Assembly (NCBI RefSeq): GCF_002803095.1
Contig: NZ_PGLR01000040.1
Span: 1 to 54,982, forward strand
DNA from: Pseudomonas sp. ZH-FAD
Lineage (GTDB): Bacteria; Pseudomonadota; Gammaproteobacteria; Pseudomonadales; Pseudomonadaceae
Direction of reading: 5' to 3'
Length of the DNA: 54,982 nucleotides
How positions within the stretch are numbered: the stretch's first letter is position 1; each line of letters begins with the position of its first letter. Shown one piece after another: positions 1 to 7,207 of this stretch. Both the position numbers and the translations under genes were made by a program. The notes beneath the pieces are model-generated. The model was not told the DNA's origin and did no database searches. It was given only the letters and a program-made list of their open reading frames with translations.

Positions 1-1487
1 GGCGCGTGGTCGCGACCGACGCCGTGCTGATGGCTGATGGTGCCGCGATTCTCGGCGATGGTGCGGCTGGCCGCCGCCTTGAGCCGCTGCCAGCGCGCCA
101 TGGCGGTGGTGTAGTCGCTGCCCGGGCGGAACACGTAGGTGGTGTAGATGCTCGAACCCTCGCCGTAAACGTGCGACAGGTGGGTGAAGACGTGCACCCG
201 CTCGCCCTCCCCGGTCAGCTCGTCACGCAGGCTGGCCTCGACCTTGTTCAACAGGTTGTCGACGTTGGACCAGTCGGTGGCGGTTTCCAGGGTGTCCACC
301 AGGTAGCCGCGCTCCCACAGACCGTGACGCAGATAGGGGAAGCGAAAGCGGTTGTGCTCCCATTTCTTGCCCAGCAGGGTGCCGGTGAACACCCCGCCAA
401 AACCTTTCAGCAGGCGCCGCGTCTGCTTCAGCGAGGCGGCGTTCTGCACCCGGCTGCCGGTGACGCCGAAGGTCAGCATGCATTTCTCGTCACGGGCGCC
501 ACGCAGCGCCAGGTACTTCTCCAGCAGCGCGATCTGTTGCGGGTGGCCGGCCAGGGCCAGTTGGGTGCGGGTTTCGATGGCGTTGGACAGGCGCAGCATG
601 GACAGCGGCACGCGCGCCTGGGCCAGGCTGCGAATGGCGCTCAGCGCCTGTTGCCAGTTGGGCAGGAATACCGCATAGAAGCGCTCCTGTTCGGCCAGGC
701 GGCTGATGCGCACGCGCACCTCGGAGATCACCCCGAAGCGCCCTTCCGAACCCAGCACCAGCTCGCGCAGATCGGGGCCGGCGGCCGACGCCGGGAAGGT
801 GGGAATCTCCAGAGTGCCGGCGAAGGTCTCCAGCTTGCCGCCGGCGAACAGTTGCTCGATGCGCCCGTAGCGCAGCGATTGCTGACCGCTGGAGCGGCTG
901 GCGACCCAGCCGCCGAGTGTCGACAGCTCCCAGGACTGCGGGAAGTGGCCCAGCGTATAGCCGCGCGCGCGCAGCTGGCTTTCCACCTGCGGGCCGTTGG
1001 CGCCAGGGCCGAAGGTGGCGATCAGGCTGTCCTCGTCGATATCCAGCAGGCGCGTCATGCGCTCCAGCGACAGGGTCAGCACCGGGCGCTGGCCGGCCTG
1101 CGGGTTGATATGGCCGGCCACCGAGGTGCCGCCGCCGTAGGGAATCAGGGTGACGTCATGCTTCTGTGCCCAGGCCAGCAGCTCGCGGATCTGCTCGGCA
1201 CTCTCCGGGCAGGCGACGCCATCGGGAAACAGGCCGAACTCGCCGGAGCGCATGGCCAGCCAGTCCGGCAGGCTCTGACCGCGGGCATGGCGCACGCGCA
1301 CCTCGGCATCAACGCAGATCAGCGGGTTGGGGGCCAGACGCGAGGCCGGCACACGCGCCAGCACGTCCTGCAGGCTGGCGTCGGCCAGGCGCTGCCCCGG
1401 CCCGATCAGCTCGGCGAGAAAGGCCTCGCCATGGGCAGGCAGTTCCACCTCGGTCGCTTCGTCTCCCCATCCGTTCCAGCGTCGCAT
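1..1487 (-). CDS. FAD-binding oxidase, alkylglycerone-phosphate-synthase-like (partial)
   Basis: The reading frame is open from the start at 1487 to the window edge, so the C-terminus is missing. The translation begins MRRWNGWGDEATEVELP. It carries the vanillyl-alcohol-oxidase-type FAD domain: PYGGGTSV, then STLGGWVASRSSG, then GSEGRFGVISE, followed by the C-terminal cap region with HVYGEGSSIYTTY and SHQHGVGRDHAP. These motifs follow alkyldihydroxyacetonephosphate synthase (AGPS) rather than glycolate oxidase. Bacterial members are flavin oxidoreductases whose substrates are mostly unknown, so ether-lipid synthesis should not be assumed. A GGGGGA Shine-Dalgarno-like run lies 4 bases before the ATG at 1487; an in-frame ATG at 1499 is an alternative. 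It is divergent from the AraC-type regulator at 1613, a plausible controller. Confidence 0.88.
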   Translation of the reverse strand, partial: MRRWNGWGDEATEVELPAHGEAFLAELIGPGQRLADASLQDVLARVPASRLAPNPLICVDAEVRVRHARGQSLPDWLAMRSGEFGLFPDGVACPESAEQIRELLAWAQKHDVTLIPYGGGTSVAGHINPQAGQRPVLTLSLERMTRLLDIDEDSLIATFGPGANGPQVESQLRARGYTLGHFPQSWELSTLGGWVASRSSGQQSLRYGRIEQLFAGGKLETFAGTLEIPTFPASAAGPDLRELVLGSEGRFGVISEVRVRISRLAEQERFYAVFLPNWQQALSAIRSLAQARVPLSMLRLSNAIETRTQLALAGHPQQIALLEKYLALRGARDEKCMLTFGVTGSRVQNAASLKQTRRLLKGFGGVFTGTLLGKKWEHNRFRFPYLRHGLWERGYLVDTLETATDWSNVDNLLNKVEASLRDELTGEGERVHVFTHLSHVYGEGSSIYTTYVFRPGSDYTTAMARWQRLKAAASRTIAENRGTISHQHGVGRDHA

Positions 1488-1612
1488 CGCATCCCCCATT
1501 CCGATCAGCACTTATGGCTGCCTATACTAGCCAGCCGCCGATTTCCGTCACTGTCGAATCGGGACAGGCGCTATCGCCAATCAAGACAGGCATCGCAGAA
1601 CAAGAAGAATCC

Positions 1613-2647
1613 ATGGAAAACCTCGGCTACACCTCGGTTCCCGCTCTGCTCAAGTACCTGCGCCAGGCCGAACAGCTCGGCCTGGATATCGACCGCGCGC
1701 TCGCGGCAGCCGGTATCCAGGCGCAGGACCTGGCCGACAACGGCAAGCGGATTCCCAGCGAGGTGCATGAACGCCTGCTGGCGCATTTGATGGAGGTGTC
1801 CGGCGACCCCTTGTTCGGCCTGCACTCGGCGCGTTTCGTCCAGCCCGGCTCGTGGAGCGTGCTCGGCTACATCGCCATGAACTGCGCCACCCTGGGCGAA
1901 GCCATGGGCCGCATCGTGCCCTACGAGAAACTGGTGGGCGACATGGGCACCAGTCGCATCGAGGCGGCCGAGGATCACGTGCGGCTGATCTGGAGCTGCC
2001 GTCATCAGGCGCCGGACGTGCGCCGGCATATGGTGGAGAACGTGCTCGCCTCCTGGCTGCTGTACGCACGCTGGATCGCCGACTCCGAGCATTCGCCACG
2101 TGAGGTCTGGTTCGAGCATGCGCAACCGGCAGGCACCGAACTGGCCGAATACCAGGCTCTGTTCGGCTGCCCGGTATTGTTCGAGCAACCCTGCAACGCC
2201 CTGCTGGTGCCGCTGGACTACCTCGGCGTGCCGCTGCGCCAGGCCGACGCCAACCTGCTGCGCACGCTGGAGGAACACGCCCTGACCCTGATGGCCGGGC
2301 TGGACGACAACGAGCCGCTACCGCGCCGAGTGAAGAATGCCCTGCGCCTGCTGCTCAAGGACGGCCTGCCGCGCAAAGAACGGGTGGCGGAAAAGTTCGA
2401 CATGACCGTGCGCACCCTGCAGCGCCACCTGCAGCAGGCCGGCACCAGCTATCAGCAGATCCTCGACGAGCTGCGCCAGGAACTGGCCGAGCACTACCTG
2501 CTGCGCAGTGACCTGGCGATCCAGGACATCGCCTGCTACCTCGGCTTCACCGAGGCACGCTCCTTCCACCGCAGCTTCAAGGGCTGGACCGGGCAGACGC
2601 CGGGCGAATTTCGCGAAAGCCGGCGCCGCGACAATCCACTGGGCTAG
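1613..2647 (+). CDS. AraC family transcriptional regulator (arabinose-binding-like N-domain)
   Basis: A 344-residue protein starting MENLGYTSVPALLKYL. Residues about 20-200 match the OruR/ArgR-like arabinose-binding N-terminal domain (Pfam Arabinose_bd type), with the typical FGLHSARFVQPGSWSVLGY segment. Residues about 250-340 form an AraC double helix-turn-helix, ending with DIACYLGFTEARSFHRSFKGWTG. The frame is open well upstream, but the first ATG with family homology is 1613, preceded by an AAGAAG purine run. Divergent from the FAD oxidase, so it probably activates that gene in response to an unknown small molecule. The stop codon lies inside the terminal repeat of the element at 2646-2835. 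Confidence 0.9.
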   Translation: MENLGYTSVPALLKYLRQAEQLGLDIDRALAAAGIQAQDLADNGKRIPSEVHERLLAHLMEVSGDPLFGLHSARFVQPGSWSVLGYIAMNCATLGEAMGRIVPYEKLVGDMGTSRIEAAEDHVRLIWSCRHQAPDVRRHMVENVLASWLLYARWIADSEHSPREVWFEHAQPAGTELAEYQALFGCPVLFEQPCNALLVPLDYLGVPLRQADANLLRTLEEHALTLMAGLDDNEPLPRRVKNALRLLLKDGLPRKERVAEKFDMTVRTLQRHLQQAGTSYQQILDELRQELAEHYLLRSDLAIQDIACYLGFTEARSFHRSFKGWTGQTPGEFRESRRRDNPLG

Positions 2648-2835
2648 CAGGCCGCTGAAAAACGTAGGCGAGGCAGGCAAGACAATACCGATGGCGGCCC
2701 CGCAAAAACGACCGAAAAAAGCACTGGGCCCGCACTCGGGTTTACGTGCTGTAAATGAGCATTTTGACTGGGCTCGCACGCTAGGTCGTTTTTAACGCAG
2801 TATTGCCAACGCAGGTAGTTTTTCAGTGGCCTGCT
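2646..2835. repeat. MITE-like element with terminal inverted repeats
   Basis: The 190-bp stretch begins with AGCAGGCCGCTGAAAAAC and ends with the near-perfect reverse complement (AGCAGGCCACTGAAAAAC read on the other strand). It fills the gap between two convergent genes exactly: the AraC-type stop (TAG, 2645-2647) and the DoxX stop (2835-2837) both touch the repeat ends. The interior holds AAATGCTCATTTACAGC followed by CGTAAAC (minus strand), also present in the element at 10652-10792. There is no ORF for a transposase, so if mobile it would be non-autonomous. It could also act as a bidirectional terminator. Confidence 0.6.
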
Positions 2836-3434
2836 TAGCGCGGAGTTCGGAAACGTCGCGCGAGCCAGTCATCGATGCTCAACCAGCGCCCTGCCCCGCT
2901 GAAGAACAACGCCACCAGCATCACCAGGTAGGTGGCGGCGAACTCGATGCCGTTGTTCAGCACCACGAACTTGCCGCTGGCGGTCAGCCAGTCGTAATTG
3001 CCGTGCTCACGTAGAATCGCCCGCGCCCGCTCGAGCTTCTCCGCCGCCGCCAGCACGCGCTCGTTGGCGAACGGCGCGGACGGGTCGGCAATCGCCTGCC
3101 AGCCATAGGGCCAGTGCACGGCGAAGATGGCCACCAGCATGGTGACGATCAGCGGAATGCTGATCCAGCGCACGGCAAAGCCGAACAGCAGCAGAATGGC
3201 GCCACCAGCCTCGGTCAGCGCCGCTGCCCAGGCCAGCAGTTCGGGAAACGGCAGGCCCAGGCCCCAGTCCGGGTTGCCGAACCAGGCGGCGGTAGCGTCG
3301 ATGTCGGCCAGTTTCTGTGTACCGGCCATCCAGAAAACCGGCACCAGATACAGGCGCAGCAACAGCGGGCCGAGAAAATCCAGGCGCCGGGTAGCCTCCA
3401 GCGCATCCTGGAAACGATTGAGCAAAGCGATCAT
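2835..3434 (-). CDS. DoxX family membrane protein of the hvf operon
   Basis: A 199-residue integral membrane protein with about four hydrophobic segments: residues 20-38, 60-85 (LLAWAAALTEAGGAILLLFG), 88-105 and 160-185. The DoxX signature LYLVPVFWMAGTQKL lies near the N-terminus. DoxX-like proteins are common last genes in HvfA/BufA-type RiPP operons (HvfD or BufD), where a membrane redox or export-related role is suspected but unproven. It starts 5 bases after the hvfC stop, so it is surely co-transcribed. The operon ends at the inverted-repeat element. Confidence 0.85.
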   Translation of the reverse strand: MIALLNRFQDALEATRRLDFLGPLLLRLYLVPVFWMAGTQKLADIDATAAWFGNPDWGLGLPFPELLAWAAALTEAGGAILLLFGFAVRWISIPLIVTMLVAIFAVHWPYGWQAIADPSAPFANERVLAAAEKLERARAILREHGNYDWLTASGKFVVLNNGIEFAATYLVMLVALFFSGAGRWLSIDDWLARRFRTPR

Positions 3435-3439
3435 GGTGG

Positions 3440-4150
3440 TCAGTCCTCGGAATACGGAAACCAGATATCGCGCGCCTGCCAGTCATCCAGCAGCGCGCGG
3501 GCGTTGGTGAAGTAATGCTGCTCGGCAGCCAGGCCGTGCTCGATGGCCAGCGCCTGTAGCGCCTGCACAGGCGGCTCGCCGGCCTGTAAGCGCAGCGCCA
3601 GTTGATAGGCGAACGGCGCCAGCTGCATGAAGCGCACCTGATCCTGGCGATCACGCCAGACCAGCAGGCAGGTCGGCTCGGCCGGTGGCTGCGTGGGGCA
3701 GTGATCGGCACCGATCCTCTGCACCGGCCAGCGATAGGCCAACGGCCAGGCCAGTGGCGACCAGCCGTGCTCGGGCAACTGCGCATCGCTGACATCCAGC
3801 GCCAGCTCGACCCACTCGTAATGCGCCAGCTCCAGCATGAACGCAGGGTCGTCAGGCTCGGCGCGATAGCCCTGCTGCAGCCAGGCGATGAACTCCTGAC
3901 TGATCTCGAGAAAGTACGGCGTGCTCGCCCGGTGCTCGGCGAAAAACGCGCGCAGCAACCGCTGCCAGCGCTCAGCCCCGAGAATCCCGCGCAGCACCGG
4001 AAAGGCGCCGCCGACGAGGCTGGCGACGTTGTTGAAGAACAGCTCCTCGTAGACCGCCATGCGCTCGGCCGTGATGCCCGGCAGCAAAGACTGCGCCTCA
4101 GGCTGGCGAATACGTGCAGCGAAGTCGCGCTGCTGCTGAACGCCGCTCAT
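3440..4150 (-). CDS. hvfC: HvfC/BufC-type RiPP partner protein (DUF2063, putative DNA-binding domain)
   Basis: A 236-residue protein starting MSGVQQQRDFAARIRQP. The N-terminal helical part with ERMAVYEELFFNNVASLVGGAFPVL is the DUF2063 domain; this family acts as partner protein (HvfC/BufC) to MNIO maturases and helps present the precursor peptide. The C-terminal half (LAPFAYQLALRLQAGEPP) resembles the winged-helix-like second domain. The start overlaps the hvfB stop by four bases (ATGA), showing translational coupling, which rules out the longer upstream frame. The old Pfam name says DNA-binding, but the context argues for a peptide-modification partner. Confidence 0.88.
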   Translation of the reverse strand: MSGVQQQRDFAARIRQPEAQSLLPGITAERMAVYEELFFNNVASLVGGAFPVLRGILGAERWQRLLRAFFAEHRASTPYFLEISQEFIAWLQQGYRAEPDDPAFMLELAHYEWVELALDVSDAQLPEHGWSPLAWPLAYRWPVQRIGADHCPTQPPAEPTCLLVWRDRQDQVRFMQLAPFAYQLALRLQAGEPPVQALQALAIEHGLAAEQHYFTNARALLDDWQARDIWFPYSED

Positions 4151-4989
4151 GTGCCGTACCTGCTCAGCGGTTGCACGGCCTGTTGCAGGCTGCGGATATG
4201 CGCCAGCTCGGCATACAGCTCGGCCAGCGGCGGGAAGTTGAAGTCGCGCTCCAGTAGCGTCGGGCGCACGCCATGCTGCGCGTAAGCGCTGCTCAGCAGC
4301 GCCCACACTGGGTCGATCACCGGCGCACCGTGGGTGTCGATCTTCAGTTCTGCCGCCTGGTCGTAATGACCGGCGACGTGCAGATAGGCGATGCGCTCAC
4401 TGGGCATCGCGGCAATGTAGGCTTCGGCATCGAAACCGAAGTTCAGGCTGTTGACGTAGACGTTGTTGACGTCGAGCAGCAGCTGGCAGTCGGCATGTTC
4501 CAGCACGGCGCGAACGAAATCCGCCTCATCCAGCTCGCCAGGCAGGCGCGCGTAGGCCGAGACGTTCTCGATGATCAGCGGCCGCTCCAGCACATCCTGC
4601 ACGATGCGCACGCGCTCGGCGATGCGCAGTACCGATTCCTCGGAAAACGGCAGCGGCATCAGGTCATACAGCTGGCCGTCGTCGGCACAGGCCGACAGAT
4701 GCTCGCTGTAGGCCAGCACGCCATGCGCGTCGAGAAAGCCCTTGATGGCGTGCAGTAACTCCAGGTTCAGCGGCGCGAAGCCGCCGAGGTTGAGGGACAG
4801 ACCATGGCACAGCAGCGGCCGGCGTTCGCTCAGGGCGCGCAACTGCTTGCCCAGGCGGCCACCGACACCGATCCAGTTCTCCGGCGCCACTTCGAGAAAG
4901 TCGGCGCCGCTGGCATGATCGCCGATCAGCTCGGCGAGCAGCCCGCGACGCAGGCCGAGACCGGCGCCGGTGAGGTGTGCGAGTCGCAT
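4147..4989 (-). CDS. hvfB: HvfB/BufB-type MNIO peptide maturase (DUF692)
   Basis: A 280-residue protein of the multinuclear non-heme iron oxidase family (MNIO, formerly DUF692), a TIM-barrel fold. Expected metal-ligand regions are visible: LEVAPENWIG, CHGLSLNLGG, YSEHLSACADD, IENVSAY, DVNNVYVNS, HVAGHYD, IDTHGAPV, and LLERDFNFPPL near the C-terminus. Family members convert cysteines of a precursor peptide into oxazolone/thioamide or thiooxazole groups that bind copper. The natural substrate here would be the EGKCG-repeat protein encoded 21 bases upstream. A strong GGGGAGGA ribosome-binding site lies in that gap. The start MRLAHLTGAGLG matches the family. Confidence 0.92.
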   Translation of the reverse strand: MRLAHLTGAGLGLRRGLLAELIGDHASGADFLEVAPENWIGVGGRLGKQLRALSERRPLLCHGLSLNLGGFAPLNLELLHAIKGFLDAHGVLAYSEHLSACADDGQLYDLMPLPFSEESVLRIAERVRIVQDVLERPLIIENVSAYARLPGELDEADFVRAVLEHADCQLLLDVNNVYVNSLNFGFDAEAYIAAMPSERIAYLHVAGHYDQAAELKIDTHGAPVIDPVWALLSSAYAQHGVRPTLLERDFNFPPLAELYAELAHIRSLQQAVQPLSRYGT

Positions 4990-5010
4990 GATCCGTCCTC
5001 CCCTTCGCCT

Positions 5011-5304
5011 TTACTCGCTCTTCTCGCCGCCGCACTTGCCTTCGCCGCATTTACCCTCGGCGTCGGCCTTCTTCTCGGCGCCACACTTGCCCTCGCCGCA
5101 CTTGCCTTCCTTGTCGGCTTTCATCTCGCCACCGCATTTACCTTCGCCACAGGAACCTTCCTGCGCCTTCTCGGCAGCGGCCAGGCTGTAGCCGCTGGCC
5201 AGCTCCTGCGCAGCAAAGGGGTTGCTGGCGGCATGGGCAGTGAAGACCACGGAAGTCAGCAGTGCGGCGCCCAGGGTGGCAGTCAGGGTATTGAGTTGTT
5301 TCAT
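5011..5304 (-). CDS. hvfA: HvfA-like cysteine-repeat RiPP precursor (putative metal-binding peptide)
   Basis: A 97-residue secreted low-complexity protein. Residues 1-26 are a Sec signal peptide (MKQLNTLTATLGAALLTSVV, cleavage near AHA-AS). The mature part ends in repeats of EGKCG separated by Glu/Lys/Ala spacers: five EGKC units plus one leading SC, six cysteines in all. HvfA of Haemophilus influenzae carries such EGKC units, which HvfB/HvfC convert to oxazolone/thioamide copper ligands; the same fate is inferred here from the operon. The DNA coding for the repeats is itself repetitive. The start has GGAGAG five bases upstream. Predicted function is copper binding or buffering in the periplasm or outside. 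Confidence 0.9.
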   Translation of the reverse strand: MKQLNTLTATLGAALLTSVVFTAHAASNPFAAQELASGYSLAAAEKAQEGSCGEGKCGGEMKADKEGKCGEGKCGAEKKADAEGKCGEGKCGGEKSE

Positions 5305-5357
5305 GGCATCTCTCCATCGGTTTCGAATGCGGGGCCAGGTTGGCGCCCTCGCAGCAA

Positions 5358-5385
5358 TTGACGAGGTAGGGATGCGGGCGTTACA
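5358..5385 (-). promoter_or_regulatory. Candidate ECF-sigma promoter for hvfABC-doxX
   Basis: Read on the minus strand, TGTAACG (5385-5379) is followed after 15 bases by CGTCAA (5363-5358), 53 bases before the hvfA ATG. A TGTAAC-type -35 with a CGTC -10 is the classic layout for many ECF sigma factors. An ECF sigma/anti-sigma pair lies at 9776-10605 on the same strand, beyond the cassette array. Its control of this promoter is inference. Confidence 0.5.
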
Positions 5386-5640
5386 GCGGGCGAAAAAAGT
5401 TTTCGTAGCCCGGATGAAATCCGGGGGGCGCTTTGCCCGCTACCAGTCGCGGCTACGACTGCATGGATGCAGGAGGTAGAGCGAAGCAGGATGCCAGAGC
5501 CGAAAGCCCCTCCCGCAGGCACAGGAAAATCCACCGCACCGTGGGAGGCGCTTCAGCGATGATGCTTTCGATAGCCAGTAGCCCGAACGGCCATCGCAAG
5601 CGGTGGATGAAAAAGCATCATCCACGCGCGCTGCAGCGTT
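5386..5640. repeat. Intergenic repeat-rich flank left of the cassette array
   Basis: No gene is supported here. It contains AGCCCGGATGAAATCCGGG (near 5407-5425), a dispersed REP-like motif also present near 30267 and 54868. GTGGGAGGCGCTTCAGC (near 5540) recurs near 49493 and, degenerate, near 47776. GCAAGCGGTGGATGAAAAAGC (near 5596) recurs almost unchanged to the right of the array near 9638. The left copy is interrupted close to the sequence GCAGCGTTATGTC, where AT-rich DNA begins. Confidence 0.6.
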
Positions 5641-5882
5641 ATGTCTACCGTTGATTTCGACACAGTCTCTCGCGTGCCTTGCACCTTTCCAGTGCCTTTG
5701 TGTATACCTATCCAGTAGTAATGAAAGCGTGAAATGTGGAGGTCAAGCGAATACGCGCTGGCGCATGCTTCACGCTCTAAGCCATTGAAAGCTTTAAATT
5801 TCTCTGAGTTTAAAGCTGCCATTTTTCGGAGTTATACCGCCTTCCATGCTATTGGATTAGTACGGAAGACTATCTAATCACT
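5640..5882. other. AT-rich non-coding leader of the cassette array, possible attI-side region
   Basis: No integrase or credible ORF is seen in these 243 bases. Composition shifts from GC-rich host to AT-rich here. A short inverted repeat (GATTAG ... CTAATC) lies just before the first GTTATAT core site at 5883. GTTATGT at the left end also resembles an attC/attI core site. This could be the remains of an attI site or of a non-coding cassette; the sequence alone does not decide. Confidence 0.4.
5679..5708 (+). promoter_or_regulatory. Candidate sigma-70 promoter reading into the cassette array
   Basis: TTGCAC (5679-5684), 18-base spacer, TATACC (5703-5708), pointing toward the cassettes and about 190 bases before the first cassette ORF. 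It would serve as a Pc-like promoter for the otherwise promoter-poor cassettes. Identified by eye only. Confidence 0.35.
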
Positions 5883-5895
5883 GTTATATGCCTAT

Positions 5896-6336
5896 ATGAA
5901 AAATATCATCACCGTCATAACAGCGCTAATTTTCGTGATCACATCATTTGTACTAGGCGCTCGCTATGGCGCAGAAGCATTCATCCAGGCCGATGCAAAA
6001 TTCAACGCGTCACTCATAACTGCAAAACTTCTGGACCTTGAAAATAACAATACAGAACGACTTAAAAAATCTTTAGAGTTTGATCGCGATGTATTTCTCA
6101 TCCGCCATGGCGAGGGAGAGGGAAGTTTTTTAAAGTTTTTATGGCCAGAACTAAATATGGGTGAGAATAAAGAGCTTGGGCTAAGAGCCCTGAATCGTGC
6201 AGCCACTTATAGAAAAGCCCATCCGACGCAATGGTCAAATCCAGAAATGCTAGAATCTTTCGAGCCGCAAATTCGGTCAGGAATTATCGAGCAAGGAAGG
6301 ATTTTAGAAGAAACCACTCAAAAATATGCGCAATAG
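5896..6336 (+). CDS. Cassette 1: small membrane-anchored hypothetical protein
   Basis: A 146-residue protein not assigned to a known family. Residues 5-24 (ITVITALIFVITSFVLGARY) form one N-terminal transmembrane segment or uncleaved signal; the rest is hydrophilic and helical, with charged stretches (NNTERLKKSLEFDRD). The ATG lies only 13 bases after the start of the cassette core site and has no Shine-Dalgarno sequence, as in many integron cassettes. The stop lies just before the R'' site of attC1. Function unknown. Confidence 0.72.
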   Translation: MKNIITVITALIFVITSFVLGARYGAEAFIQADAKFNASLITAKLLDLENNNTERLKKSLEFDRDVFLIRHGEGEGSFLKFLWPELNMGENKELGLRALNRAATYRKAHPTQWSNPEMLESFEPQIRSGIIEQGRILEETTQKYAQ

Positions 6337-6338
6337 GC

Positions 6339-6414
6339 ATATAACAATAGGTTCAAATCGTTCGCTTCGCTCACTGGGACGGGCTAAAGCCAGCCCCTTA
6401 ACCAAACGTTAGGC
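6339..6414 (+). repeat. attC1
   Basis: 76-bp attC. R'' ATATAAC at 6339-6345 is the reverse complement of the core site at 5883; R' is GTTAGGC at 6408-6414. The interior shares GGTTCAAATCGTTCGCTTCG and the GC-rich central stem with the other sites. Confidence 0.92.
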
Positions 6415-6436
6415 TTTAAACAAAAAGGACTAAACC

Positions 6437-6703
6437 ATGCCACTGACGCTAAGCGCAGCTCGCATGCTAAGGAATGGAGGCATAGATGCTTGTGCTGCGT
6501 TAAATTCCGCACTTATCGATGCCCTTACTGAACTTCCAGCCGACTGCCATAAAGAGGCAAAACTCTCTATCGGCCGTGCCATGGCCGCAGTTCTGGATGA
6601 AACAGTCAATAAAGCAGTAGCAGCCTTTCCTGAGCTAGAGCCTGACGAAAAGACATGGCTTGAGATTGTTAAATCACAAGCTAGAAAAAGAGCAACAGAA
6701 TGA
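6437..6703 (+). CDS. Cassette 2: small hypothetical protein
   Basis: An 88-residue soluble, probably helical protein beginning MPLTLSAARMLRNGGIDACA, with three cysteines and an acidic segment (ELEPDEKTW) before a basic C-terminus (SQARKRATE). No family recognised. An AAAAAGGA ribosome-binding site lies 9 bases before the ATG. The cassette spans 6408-6799, which is a normal size. Confidence 0.68.
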   Translation: MPLTLSAARMLRNGGIDACAALNSALIDALTELPADCHKEAKLSIGRAMAAVLDETVNKAVAAFPELEPDEKTWLEIVKSQARKRATE

Positions 6704-6730
6704 AAAGTTATTTTCCAGGCTGTGTGCAAA

Positions 6731-6806
6731 GCCTAACAATTGGTTCAAATCGTTCGCTTCGCTCACTGGGACAGGCTAAAGCCCGCCCTTTAACCAAACG
6801 TTAGAA
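6731..6806 (+). repeat. attC2
   Basis: 76-bp attC with R'' GCCTAAC (6731-6737), which pairs with GTTAGGC at 6408, and R' GTTAGAA (6800-6806). The central stem is slightly degenerate (GGGACAGGCTAAAGCCCGCCC). Confidence 0.92.
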
Positions 6807-6813
6807 ACCAAAG

Positions 6814-6849
6814 ATGGACAAGCGTCAGTCCTTAAAACGCAAGAAATGA
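6814..6849 (+). CDS. Cassette 3 leader mini-cistron, 11 residues
   Basis: The ORF encodes MDKRQSLKRKK and its TGA overlaps the ATG of the bS21-like gene as ATGA (6846-6849). The same 11-codon ORF with the same overlap precedes the second bS21 cassette (9330-9365, MDRRQSLKHKT). Conservation of length, frame and overlap suggests translational coupling, comparable to ORF-11 in attI1, which helps translate cassette genes lacking good ribosome-binding sites. That it is translated is inference. Confidence 0.5.
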   Translation: MDKRQSLKRKK

Positions 6850-7004
6850 CAGTGACAGTCAACGTAGAAGATGGTGAGTCAATTGAGGTTGCACTACGCA
6901 AGTTCAAGAAAAAGGTAAAGCACGAGACAGATCGGCGCTGGTACAAGCGAAGGTTTGGCTATTACGAAAAACCATCCATATTGAAGCGCAAGGCAAAAAA
7001 ATGA
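6846..7004 (+). CDS. Cassette 3: bS21-like ribosomal protein (short form)
   Basis: A 52-residue basic protein: MTVTVNVEDGESIEVALRKF, a Lys/Arg helix, then RRFGYYEKPSILKRKAKK. The ESIEVALRKFKKK and YEKPS..KRK motifs are diagnostic of ribosomal protein bS21 (RpsU), which sits near the anti-Shine-Dalgarno end of 16S rRNA and affects initiation. It is 48/52 identical to the copy at 9362, but that copy continues in frame for 32 more residues. Here the frame ends at TGA right after seven A residues, and the tail lies in the -1 frame (7001-7099, starting MKELSIQSGGNLWLK). This could be a frameshift mutation, a base-call error, or programmed frameshifting. A separate chromosomal rpsU is expected elsewhere in the genome. 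Confidence 0.72.
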   Translation: MTVTVNVEDGESIEVALRKFKKKVKHETDRRWYKRRFGYYEKPSILKRKAKK

Positions 7005-7099
7005 AAGAGCTTTCAATACAGTCAGGTGGTAATTTGTGGTTGAAAATTAGCCTTAAAGAGCAATTTTCTAAAAGTGGCAACTCAGCCGCCGGGCGCTAA
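6995..7099 (+). other. Possible -1 frameshift site (A-AAA-AAA before UGA) and C-terminal tail of the bS21-like protein
   Basis: Codons read GCA AAA AAA TGA, so the seven A residues (6995-7001) form an X-XXY-YYZ heptamer in the correct phase. A -1 slip gives AAA then ATG AAA GAG, continuing for 32 codons to TAA at 7097-7099. The resulting protein has the same layout as the uninterrupted copy at 9362-9616, and the tail is conserved (LSIQSGG.LWLKI.LKEQFSKSG). The ATG at 7001 overlapping the TGA also allows restart. No clear downstream stimulatory hairpin was found by eye. Confidence 0.4.
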
Positions 7100-7112
7100 C
7101 TGTGCAATTGTT

Positions 7113-7190
7113 TTCTAACAATTGGTTCAAGTCGTTCGCTTCGCTCACTGCGGGACCGGCTAAAGCCGGCCCCTTAACCAAACGTTATGC
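7113..7190 (+). repeat. attC3
   Basis: 78-bp attC. R'' TTCTAAC (7113-7119) pairs with GTTAGAA at 6800; R' is GTTATGC (7184-7190). The central stem is the most perfect of the set: GGGACCGGCTAAAGCCGGCCCC. Confidence 0.93.
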
Positions 7191-7207
7191 ACCTTCGGAG
7201 TAATACC

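Noticed and set aside
1166..1612. N-terminal extension of the AraC-type regulator
   Set aside because: The extra region is antisense to the FAD oxidase and is Arg/Pro-rich shadow sequence.
6..1790. Long plus-strand frame of 594 codons
   Set aside because: It is the antisense shadow of the FAD oxidase, whose minus-strand translation carries clear AGPS-family motifs.
5553..5822. Minus-strand 89-residue ORF left of the cassette array, considered as an integrase remnant
   Set aside because: No tyrosine-recombinase motif is visible, and its second half is translated from a dispersed repeat.
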